Assembly (NCBI GenBank): GCA_035649235.1
Contig: DASRJX010000112.1
Span: 1 to 21,947, forward strand
DNA from: DASRJX01 sp035649235
GTDB lineage: Bacteria; Acidobacteriota; Polarisedimenticolia; Gp22-AA2
Direction of reading: 5' to 3'
Length of the DNA: 21,947 nucleotides
Position 1 is the stretch's first letter. The number at the start of each line of letters is the position of its first letter. The notes under the pieces were generated by a model. It saw only the letters and a program-made list of their open reading frames with translations, had not been told where the DNA came from and ran no database searches. Below are positions 1 through 5,687 of the stretch, in pieces. The translations under genes and the position numbers were made by a program.

Positions 1-87
1 GGCGCTGAACCGCAACTCCCCCTTCGCCTTCATCAGGGCGAGGGCCTGGTCGATCGATTCGAGCAGATCGTTCACGGTGCTGCTCAT
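1..87 (-). CDS. Unidentified protein, N-terminal 29 residues only (runs off the left edge)
   Basis: An ATG at 87-85 opens a frame that stays open to the left edge. The start is well supported by a GGAGG ribosome site at 93-97, seven bases upstream. The visible peptide begins MSSTVNDLLESIDQALALMK and reads as an amphipathic helix (LLESIDQALALMKAKGEL). I do not recognise the family, and 29 residues are too few to assign one. It lies 28 bases after the thioredoxin reductase stop on the same strand, so it is probably co-transcribed with that gene. The rest of the gene lies outside the window. Confidence 0.6.
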   Translation of the reverse strand, partial: MSSTVNDLLESIDQALALMKAKGELRFSA

Positions 88-115
88 CGCGTCCTCCACG
101 CAGGCCAGGGACCTG

Positions 116-1099
116 TCACTCGTGACCTTCCGCGGCCAGGAACCGCTCCGCGTCGATGGCCGCCATGCAGCCGCTCCCGGCCGCGGTGACCGCCTGACGG
201 TAGACGTGGTCCTGGCAGTCGCCCGCGGCGAACACCCCGGGGACGTTGGTGCGGCTTCCTCCGCGCGTGACGATGTAGCCGGCTTCGTCTCTCTCGATCT
301 GCCCTTCGAACAGGCCCGTGTTGGGGACGTGACCGATGGCCACGAAGACGCCGTCCGCCTTCATCTCGCTCACGGCGCCGGTCTTGAGATTCCTGAGACG
401 CACGCCGGTGACGCGGTCGGTGCCCAGGACCTCGTCGATCGTGCTGTCCCAGGCGAAGGCGATCTTGGGGTTCTTGAAGGCGCGATCCTGCATGATCTTC
501 GAAGCGCGCAGGGAGTCGCGCCGGTGCACGATGGTCACCTGCCGCGCGAACTTCGTCAGGAAGGTCCCCTCCTCCATCGCCGAGTCTCCGCCGCCGACGA
601 CGACCAGGGACTTCTCCTTGAAGAAGAACCCGTCGCAGGTGGCGCAGGTGGAGACGCCGCGCCCCAGGAGCTTCTTCTCCGATTCGAGCCCGAGCATGCG
701 GGCCGAGGCGCCGGAGGCGATGATGAGCGTACGGGCCCGTATCTCCTTGGCGTCGTCGATGGTGATCCGGAACGGCCGCCGCTTCAGGTCGACGGAGGTC
801 GCAGCCCCGGCATGGAATTCCGTGCCGAAGCGGGCCGCCTGCTGGCGCATGCTCTCGATCAGCTCCGGACCCAGGATCCCCTTCGGAAAGCCGGGGTAGT
901 TCTCCACGTCGGTCGTCGTGTTGAGCTGCCCGCCGGCCTCGCGCCCGTCGATCAGGACCGGCTTCAGGTTGCCGCGCGCCGCATACACGGCCGCCGTCAA
1001 TCCTGCGCAGCCGGATCCAAGGATGACCACCTGGTGCGGATCGGACGACTTTTCGGCCGCGGCGCTCCCGTGGCCGGCGGTCGATCTCTTCTGGCTCAT
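116..1099 (-). CDS. trxB: Thioredoxin reductase (NADPH, FAD-dependent)
   Basis: This cytosolic flavoenzyme passes electrons from NADPH through FAD and a redox disulfide to thioredoxin. From the chosen start it has 327 residues, normal for the low-Mr family. Visible parts are the FAD-binding GSGCAGLTAA (28-37), the redox centre CATC (152-155), the NADPH-binding GGGDSA (169-174) with HRR (192-194) for the 2'-phosphate, and the second FAD motif GVFAAGDC (288-295). ATG at 1099 is chosen because GGAGGAG lies about ten bases upstream. An in-frame TTG at 1126 would add nine residues but has no ribosome site. The residues before position 22 form a low-complexity leader. A TGC-TATCAT extended -10 lies upstream, and the leader contains a 16-base palindrome. 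A small unidentified gene follows. The family call is secure. Confidence 0.95.
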   Translation of the reverse strand: MSQKRSTAGHGSAAAEKSSDPHQVVILGSGCAGLTAAVYAARGNLKPVLIDGREAGGQLNTTTDVENYPGFPKGILGPELIESMRQQAARFGTEFHAGAATSVDLKRRPFRITIDDAKEIRARTLIIASGASARMLGLESEKKLLGRGVSTCATCDGFFFKEKSLVVVGGGDSAMEEGTFLTKFARQVTIVHRRDSLRASKIMQDRAFKNPKIAFAWDSTIDEVLGTDRVTGVRLRNLKTGAVSEMKADGVFVAIGHVPNTGLFEGQIERDEAGYIVTRGGSRTNVPGVFAAGDCQDHVYRQAVTAAGSGCMAAIDAERFLAAEGHE

Positions 1100-1138
1100 G
1101 CGCTCACGCTCCTCCACGGGATCCAATCAGGGCGGGAC

Positions 1139-1154
1139 CTGCAGGCACCTGCAG
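1139..1154. promoter_or_regulatory. Palindrome in the thioredoxin reductase leader, possible operator
   Basis: The sequence reads CTGCAGG-CA-CCTGCAG, perfect 7-base arms around two bases. It can also be read as two direct copies of ACCTGCAG. It sits between the likely transcription start (about 1171) and the trxB ribosome site. A repressor site or an RNA hairpin are both possible. I cannot match it to a known regulator. Confidence 0.35.
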
Positions 1155-1177
1155 CGCTCTTCAGTGGCCGGGCCGGC

Positions 1178-1186
1178 ATGATAGCA
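1178..1186 (-). promoter_or_regulatory. Extended -10 promoter for thioredoxin reductase
   Basis: On the minus strand this reads TGC-TATCAT, an extended -10 element with five of six consensus bases. No good -35 is visible at the expected distance, which is usual for extended -10 promoters. A 10-base palindrome CCCGATCGGG (1190-1199) lies in the spacer. The predicted leader is about 70 bases. Confidence 0.5.
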
Positions 1187-1208
1187 CAGCCCGATCGGGG
1201 CGACCGGC

Positions 1209-1622
1209 TCACAGCCAGCGGCCGTCGCGCAGGCCTCGCTGGATGCGGTCGGCGCAGACCTCGACCAGCCTCGCGTCGTAGCCGAGATGGGGGGCGATGC
1301 GGATCTCCAGCCCCGGGTGGCGCACGCGGGCCGCCGCGATGTGCTCCGGAAGATCCCGCCCGACCTGGCCGTCGAGGTAGGGGGAGTAGGGCACGAACAG
1401 GATGCGCGCCGCACCCAGGGCCACCAGCCGGTCGATGCCGGCCGGCACGTCGGGCTGGTTGAGCTCGAAGAAGGCGGCCTCCACGAAGCAGCGGCGGAAC
1501 TGGCGGCGCAGCGCGGCCGCGACCTGCTCCAGCACCCGGACCGCCTCCGTCGCCCGGCTGCCGTGGCCGATCAGCAGCAGTCCGGTCGGGACCTGGTCGC
1601 CTTTCCGGGCACTCGTGGTCAT
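1209..1622 (-). CDS. Short CbiX/SirB-family tetrapyrrole metallochelatase-like protein
   Basis: The protein has 137 residues, the size of the short, single-domain CbiX proteins that act as homodimers. Family members insert cobalt, nickel or iron into sirohydrochlorin (cobalamin, F430 or sirohaem synthesis). The N-terminus carries GHGSR (19-23) with the expected metal-binding His20, followed by the VEAAFFELNQPDV stretch (47-59) and a C-terminal APHLGYD (110-116). The region that usually reads G-x-H-x3-D-I-P here reads DGQVGRDLP (84-92), so by eye Gln86 replaces the second metal-binding His. The start codon overlaps the stop of the ygfZ-like gene (ATGA, 1622-1619), so it is the last gene of a translationally coupled operon. 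The family is clear. The metal and the activity are not. Confidence 0.82.
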   Translation of the reverse strand: MTTSARKGDQVPTGLLLIGHGSRATEAVRVLEQVAAALRRQFRRCFVEAAFFELNQPDVPAGIDRLVALGAARILFVPYSPYLDGQVGRDLPEHIAAARVRHPGLEIRIAPHLGYDARLVEVCADRIQRGLRDGRWL

Positions 1623-2662
1623 CGCGCCACCCCCTCGATGGTCGCCGTCATCGTGCGGCCGGCGTGCAGGATCGCCGCGGTGCGCCCGGCCACGGCGTCC
1701 TCGTCGCGCACGTAACCGAGCGCCACCACCTGGTCCCCGCCTCCCGGCAGCCGGGCGCTGCTGGTCACGATTCCGCTGGTCTCGTTCCCGACCTGGATGG
1801 CGGCGCCGGGAATGACGACCTCGCCGGCGGACGCGCCCTCCTCACCACGCGCGGTGAGCCGGACGAGGACCCGCGAGACCTTCTTGTACGTGTGGAGCCG
1901 GGCCACCACCTCCTGCCCGACATAGCAGCCCTTGTCGAGGGAGATGGCGTCCTGGAGCCGGGCCTCCCAGGGGTTGTACTCCTCCGTCAGCTCCCGGCCC
2001 GCCGCGGGAAGGCCGGCCTCGATCCGGAGCGTCTCCAGACACTCCCGGCAGGCCTCCACCGGCCTCGACCCGTTGGCCTGCAGCGCCGCGCGGCGGACCG
2101 CGTCGAGCGCCTCGACGGGCGCCGTGACGTGGTAGCCGTCGCCGCCGAGCGGGAAAGCACGGACGATCTGCGCGCGGCCGCTCCCGGCCGGCACGTCGGC
2201 GACGTGGTGCAGCCTCAGCCCCGCCGCGGCCTCTCCCCAGAGCGCCGCCACCACGCCTCCCGAGAGCGGGCCGTAGAACCCGATGGTACCGTGGCTCTCC
2301 GTTCTGTCCTCGACGCTCACCTCCTCGCGGAAGGTGTACTTCTCGATCCAGTTGCGGAGCGGACCCGCGCGGCCCTCCCCGCACAGGGCCAGGAGGGCCC
2401 CGGGGAGCCGGTGCAGCGTCACCAGATCGAGGATGCGGCCCTTGTTGGTGGTGAACACCGTGGCCCTCCCCTCCCCCTCCCCGAGTCCCTTGAGATCGTT
2501 GGTGGACAGCCGGTGCAGGAGGTCGAGGGCGTCCCGCCCCCGGACCAGGAGCCGGGTGATGTCGGGTCGCGCCGCCACGATGGCTCCGGTCCGTCCGGCG
2601 CGATACTGGGCAGCGAGGTCCTCCCCGTCCGTGGCGGCCGTCCCGGAAGCCCCATGGCTCAT
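1619..2662 (-). CDS. ygfZ: YgfZ/GcvT-like folate-binding protein (Fe-S cluster maintenance)
   Basis: This 347-residue protein carries the family signature KGCYVGQE (244-251) with the invariant Cys246. It has the GcvT-like fold start LLHRLSTNDLKGL (48-60), NKGRILDLVTLHRL (73-86) and a C-terminal beta-barrel ending GYVRDEDAVAG. E. coli YgfZ is a folate-dependent factor that helps assemble or repair certain Fe-S enzymes such as MiaB. The ATG at 2662 overlaps the mqnD stop (ATGA), and its own stop overlaps the cbiX-like start, so the three genes form one coupled unit. The frame stays open further upstream, but that part lies inside mqnD and does not resemble the family. The job of the other two genes, quinone and tetrapyrrole synthesis, fits a shared redox-cofactor theme. 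Confidence 0.9.
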   Translation of the reverse strand: MSHGASGTAATDGEDLAAQYRAGRTGAIVAARPDITRLLVRGRDALDLLHRLSTNDLKGLGEGEGRATVFTTNKGRILDLVTLHRLPGALLALCGEGRAGPLRNWIEKYTFREEVSVEDRTESHGTIGFYGPLSGGVVAALWGEAAAGLRLHHVADVPAGSGRAQIVRAFPLGGDGYHVTAPVEALDAVRRAALQANGSRPVEACRECLETLRIEAGLPAAGRELTEEYNPWEARLQDAISLDKGCYVGQEVVARLHTYKKVSRVLVRLTARGEEGASAGEVVIPGAAIQVGNETSGIVTSSARLPGGGDQVVALGYVRDEDAVAGRTAAILHAGRTMTATIEGVAR

Positions 2663-3510
2663 GCTGCGAACTCGACCTCCACCTCGTGCGGGATCAGGCC
2701 TGCCGCGGCGCCGCGCCGGAGAAAGAGATCGATCGCCCGGCGTCCCGCCGGCCCGTAATCGAGCGTGTAGTCGTTGACATACATGCCGACGAAGCGATCG
2801 GCCTGCGACCTCTCGAGCCCGCGGCCGTACTTCATGGCGTAGGTCAGGGCCTCCTCGCGGTGCCGGAGGCCGTGCTCGATGCTCCGACGCAGCAGCGAGA
2901 CGATACCGGCGATCGTCTCCTTGCCCAGGTCCTTCCGCACGGCGTTGCCGCCGAGAGGGAGGGGCAGTCCGGTCTCCTGCTTCCACCACTCTCCCAGGTC
3001 GAGGATCTTGCGCAACCCCGCCGCGGCATAGGTGAGCTGCCCCTCGTGGATGAGCACGCCCGCACCGCAGCGCCCGCTCGCGACCGCTTCGGGGATCCGG
3101 TCGAAGGGAACGATCTCCGTGCGGACCTCGCCGAGCGCCAGCCGGAGGGCCAGCGCCGCGGACGTCAGCCGCCCCGGCACCGCGATGGTGCTCTCTTTAA
3201 GAGCCTCGAGAGAGAGCGGCTCGCGCGCCACGACGATCGGCCCGTAGCCGTCCCCCATGCTCGCGCCGCAGGGCAGCAGGGCATAGCGTCCAGCCAGGTA
3301 GGCGTAGGCGTGGATCGAGACGGCCGTGACCTCGATCCGCCCCTCGAGCGCCAGCCGGTTCAGGCTCTCGATGTCCTCCAGGACCTGCACGATGGCCCAG
3401 CCGTGAGGAGGCCGGACCTGGCCCGAGGCGATGCCGTGGAACATGAAGGCGTCGTCGGGATCGGGACTGTGGCCGATCTGGATCGTGCGGGCCTCGGGCG
3501 AGTGGTCCAT
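2659..3510 (-). CDS. mqnD: 1,4-dihydroxy-6-naphthoate synthase (futalosine menaquinone pathway)
   Basis: MqnD converts cyclic dehypoxanthinyl futalosine to 1,4-dihydroxy-6-naphthoate in the cytosol, a late ring-forming step of the alternative menaquinone pathway. The 283-residue protein has the periplasmic-binding-protein-like fold of the family, with HSPDPDDAFMF (14-24), GASMGDGYGP (82-91) and LIHEGQLTY (153-161). His155 corresponds to the catalytic histidine known in the Thermus enzyme. The ATG at 3510 is preceded by AGAGGGGG as a ribosome site and by a perfect TATAAT at 3540-3535, giving a leader of about 18 bases. It is the first gene of an mqnD-ygfZ-cbiX-like operon. No other futalosine-pathway gene (mqnA, mqnB, mqnC) is in the window. 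Confidence in the function is high. Confidence 0.92.
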   Translation of the reverse strand: MDHSPEARTIQIGHSPDPDDAFMFHGIASGQVRPPHGWAIVQVLEDIESLNRLALEGRIEVTAVSIHAYAYLAGRYALLPCGASMGDGYGPIVVAREPLSLEALKESTIAVPGRLTSAALALRLALGEVRTEIVPFDRIPEAVASGRCGAGVLIHEGQLTYAAAGLRKILDLGEWWKQETGLPLPLGGNAVRKDLGKETIAGIVSLLRRSIEHGLRHREEALTYAMKYGRGLERSQADRFVGMYVNDYTLDYGPAGRRAIDLFLRRGAAAGLIPHEVEVEFAA

Positions 3511-3534
3511 GCCCCCCTCTCGGGCGAGCCGGGC

Positions 3535-3540
3535 ATTATA
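3535..3540 (-). promoter_or_regulatory. -10 element for the mqnD operon
   Basis: A perfect TATAAT on the minus strand ends 24 bases before the mqnD ATG, an unusual AT-rich island in this GC-rich region. No convincing -35 hexamer is seen 16-18 bases upstream. The predicted transcript starts near 3528, leaving room for the ribosome site. Confidence 0.5.
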
Positions 3541-3568
3541 AGGTAAAACCGTCCGGCGGCGGGGCTCG

Positions 3569-3586
3569 AAAACCGATCGGGATCGG
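3569..3586 (-). terminator. Small intrinsic terminator after the MFS transporter gene
   Basis: On the minus strand this reads CCGAT-CCCG-ATCGG-TTTT: a perfect five-base-pair stem with a four-base loop, followed at once by a T run. It lies 24 bases after the transporter stop codon and just before the mqnD promoter, the right place to separate the two units. The stem is short, so termination may be partial. Confidence 0.45.
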
Positions 3587-3609
3587 AGTGGCCGTGCGGG
3601 CCCGGCACC

Positions 3610-4752
3610 TCAGCGCGGCCGGGGGACCGAAGCCAGGAGCAGCCCCCCAGCGAGCGCCGTGCCGGCGGCCGCCCCGAACAGCGCTGGCGTCCCGATGAGG
3701 TCGCGGAGCAGGCCGCTGCCGACCATCCCCAGGATGCTCCCCAGGCCGTAGGTGGCCGAGGAGAATATCGCCTGGCCCGTGGCGCTGCGCCCGCGGCCGA
3801 ACTCCGAGAACGCGTGGCTCACCGCCGCGACATGGAAGGCGGCGAAGGTCGCGGCGTGCAGCACCTGGGCCGGGAGCAGGAGCAGCGGCTCGACGCTCAG
3901 GGCGCAGAGGGTCCAGCGCGCGACGGCGAGAGCGGAGCAGGCGGTCATGATCGACACGGGGCCGTGACGCATCAGGATGGAGGGCATCCGGAGCATCATC
4001 AGGATCTCGCCGCCGATCGCGGCGGCCCACAGCAGGCCGAGGGTCCGGGGAGGGACGCCGGCCTGGCGGAGGTGGAGGCTGAAGAAGACGTAGTAGGGGC
4101 CGTGCGATGCCTGCATCAGGACGCCACCGAGCAGGAACAGGACCACGGATGGGCGCCGGAGCGCCTGTCCCGCGCCGTCTCCCGCCGGCCGCCCCCGCGA
4201 AGGGGCGGGGTCGGGCGGCAGGTGGAGCGCCGCAGCGACGCCCACCATCAGGAGCATCGTGATGAGGATCAGGACCACGCCCTCCCCCAGGCGGCCGACC
4301 AGCGGTCCGGCCGCGAGCGAACTGAGGATGAAGGCGAAGGAACCCCAGACCCGCATCCGTCCGTAGGCCGGGCCGCCGCGCTCGACGATCTCGAGCGCGC
4401 TCGCCTCGACGAGCGGCAGGGCCGGCGCCCGGGCGGCGGCATAGACGGCCATCACGGCCATGGCGCCTGGGAAGCCGCTCACCCCGAACATCGGCAGGAA
4501 GGCCAGAAGACCGAGCACCGACGACACCACCACCACGAAGCGCCGCCGGCCGAGGCGGTCGGAGAGGTGCCCTAAGAGCGCCGGGACGAGGGCGCCGCAC
4601 AGCGGCAGGATGGCGTTCACGATCCCGATCTGGGCGCTGTCGAAACCGAGCCGGTCGAGGTAGAGATTGAAGTACGGGAGATAGACGCCGAGCGTCGCGA
4701 ACCAGGCGCCGTAGAACAGGCTGATGGCAGCGGCGGGCGCGAGGCGGGACAT
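3610..4752 (-). CDS. MFS transporter, HcaT/nucleoside-symporter-like (MFS_1_like)
   Basis: This is an inner-membrane carrier of 380 residues with about twelve hydrophobic segments. The N-terminus (AISLFYGAWFATLGVYLPYFNLYLDRLGF) and motif A GHLSDRLGRRR (61-71) between helices 2 and 3 match the MFS_1_like group, which includes the phenylpropionate permease HcaT and nucleoside symporters. The substrate cannot be read from the sequence. ATG at 4752 is chosen because the first helix begins right after it. The open frame continues 35 codons further, but that part runs through the promoter and lacks family character. A TTGACA-17-CATACT promoter puts the transcript start about three bases before this ATG, with no ribosome site, so the message appears leaderless. 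It is a single-gene unit, divergent from the SirB1-like gene. Confidence 0.85.
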   Translation of the reverse strand: MSRLAPAAAISLFYGAWFATLGVYLPYFNLYLDRLGFDSAQIGIVNAILPLCGALVPALLGHLSDRLGRRRFVVVVSSVLGLLAFLPMFGVSGFPGAMAVMAVYAAARAPALPLVEASALEIVERGGPAYGRMRVWGSFAFILSSLAAGPLVGRLGEGVVLILITMLLMVGVAAALHLPPDPAPSRGRPAGDGAGQALRRPSVVLFLLGGVLMQASHGPYYVFFSLHLRQAGVPPRTLGLLWAAAIGGEILMMLRMPSILMRHGPVSIMTACSALAVARWTLCALSVEPLLLLPAQVLHAATFAAFHVAAVSHAFSEFGRGRSATGQAIFSSATYGLGSILGMVGSGLLRDLIGTPALFGAAAGTALAGGLLLASVPRPR

Positions 4753-4761
4753 GCCCGGCCG

Positions 4762-4790
4762 AGTATGCAGGCGCCCGAAAGGCCTGTCAA
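4762..4790 (-). promoter_or_regulatory. Near-consensus sigma70 promoter for the MFS transporter
   Basis: The minus strand reads TTGACA (4790-4785), a 17-base spacer, then CATACT (4767-4762). The -35 is perfect and the spacing ideal. The -10 ends only nine bases before the ATG at 4752, implying a start of transcription almost at the first codon. A weaker plus-strand pair (TGTCAA-18-TATCAT, 4785-4814) shares the same -35 bases and could serve the divergent gene. Confidence 0.7.
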
Positions 4791-4823
4791 ATGGGGCCCC
4801 GGGCCGCGTATCATAGGAACCGC

Positions 4824-5687
4824 ATGACAGCGACCGGGCCCGGAACCAGGGAGGCATCGCCGCGCCGCGCCTTGCAGGCCCTGCTGGGCCTTCCGGACGA
4901 GGCGATCGATCTCGCGCAGGCGTCGCTCCTCATCGCGCGCGACGAATACCCCGACCTGCAGGTGCCGCGCTACCTCGATCTCCTGGACGAGATGGCTGCC
5001 GAGCTGCGCAGTCGCTTGCGGGGCGGCGAGGGGCCGATGAGCCGCATCGCCCACCTCAACCGGTTCCTGTTCGACGATCTCGGGTTCCGGGGGAATCATC
5101 AGGACTACGACGATCCGCGAAATTCCTTCCTGAACGACGTGCTCGACCGCCGGGTGGGGATCCCGATCAGCCTGTCGACCGTCTACATCGAGGTTGGCCG
5201 GCGCATCGGCTGCCCCATCGGCGGCGTGTCGTTTCCGGGCCATTTCCTGGTGCGCTACCTGGGGCCGGAGGCCGCGGCGGAGATCCTGATCGACCCTTAC
5301 AACCGCGGGCTGATCCTGACCCCCGAGGAATGCCGGCGGCGTCTGCGCGAGATGTTCGGCGGGCGCATCCCGTTCACGCCGCAGCTGTTGAGGCGCGCGC
5401 GCACCCGCGAGATCATCGAGCGCATGCTGAACAACCTCAAGGGGATCTACGAGAAGGACCGAGACTACCACCGCGCACTGAGGATCCAGGAGTCGATCCT
5501 GTGCCTGCACCCGGAGTCCGCGGAGCCGCTCAGGGATCGCGGCCTGCTCTACTATCGCGTCGCATGCCTCGGCGAGGCGGCGCGCGATCTCGACGCGTAC
5601 CTGAGGCTGGCGCCCCAGGCGCCGGACGCCGATCCGATCCGCGACCATCTCCGCAAGCTGCGCATCCTCGCCCCCGCCATGAATTGA
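4824..5687 (+). CDS. SirB1-family transglutaminase-like protein with C-terminal TPR
   Basis: The protein has 287 residues. The transglutaminase-like core spans about 70-190 and includes NSFLNDVLDRRVGIPISLS (100-118) and GVSFPGHFLVRYL (134-146), with His140 and Asp157 in the triad positions. The position expected for the nucleophile is in the ISLSTVY segment and carries serine rather than cysteine, as is usual for SirB1 proteins, so protease activity is doubtful. A TPR-like helical repeat follows (about 203-262: NNLKGIYEKDRDYHRALRIQESIL and the next pair). The ATG at 4824 has AGGAA just upstream (TAGGAACCGC-ATG). The stop codon abuts the helicase ATG (TGAATG), so the two genes are probably translated together. 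The biochemical role of this family is not established. Confidence 0.85.
   Translation: MTATGPGTREASPRRALQALLGLPDEAIDLAQASLLIARDEYPDLQVPRYLDLLDEMAAELRSRLRGGEGPMSRIAHLNRFLFDDLGFRGNHQDYDDPRNSFLNDVLDRRVGIPISLSTVYIEVGRRIGCPIGGVSFPGHFLVRYLGPEAAAEILIDPYNRGLILTPEECRRRLREMFGGRIPFTPQLLRRARTREIIERMLNNLKGIYEKDRDYHRALRIQESILCLHPESAEPLRDRGLLYYRVACLGEAARDLDAYLRLAPQAPDADPIRDHLRKLRILAPAMN

Noticed and set aside
1100..1126. TTG start giving nine more residues to thioredoxin reductase
   Set aside because: No ribosome site lies upstream of it, while the ATG at 1099 has GGAGGAG.
77..1462. A 461-codon plus-strand frame opposite thioredoxin reductase
   Set aside because: It is antisense to intact trxB and the cbiX-like gene, low in complexity, and has no recognisable motif.
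2663..2989. Upstream extension of the ygfZ-like frame
   Set aside because: The extra residues overlap mqnD in another frame and do not resemble the family. The ATGA junction at 2662 explains the start.
4753..4857. A 35-codon N-terminal extension of the first MFS transporter
   Set aside because: It covers the promoter elements, invades the divergent gene's start region, and precedes the natural first helix with unrelated residues.
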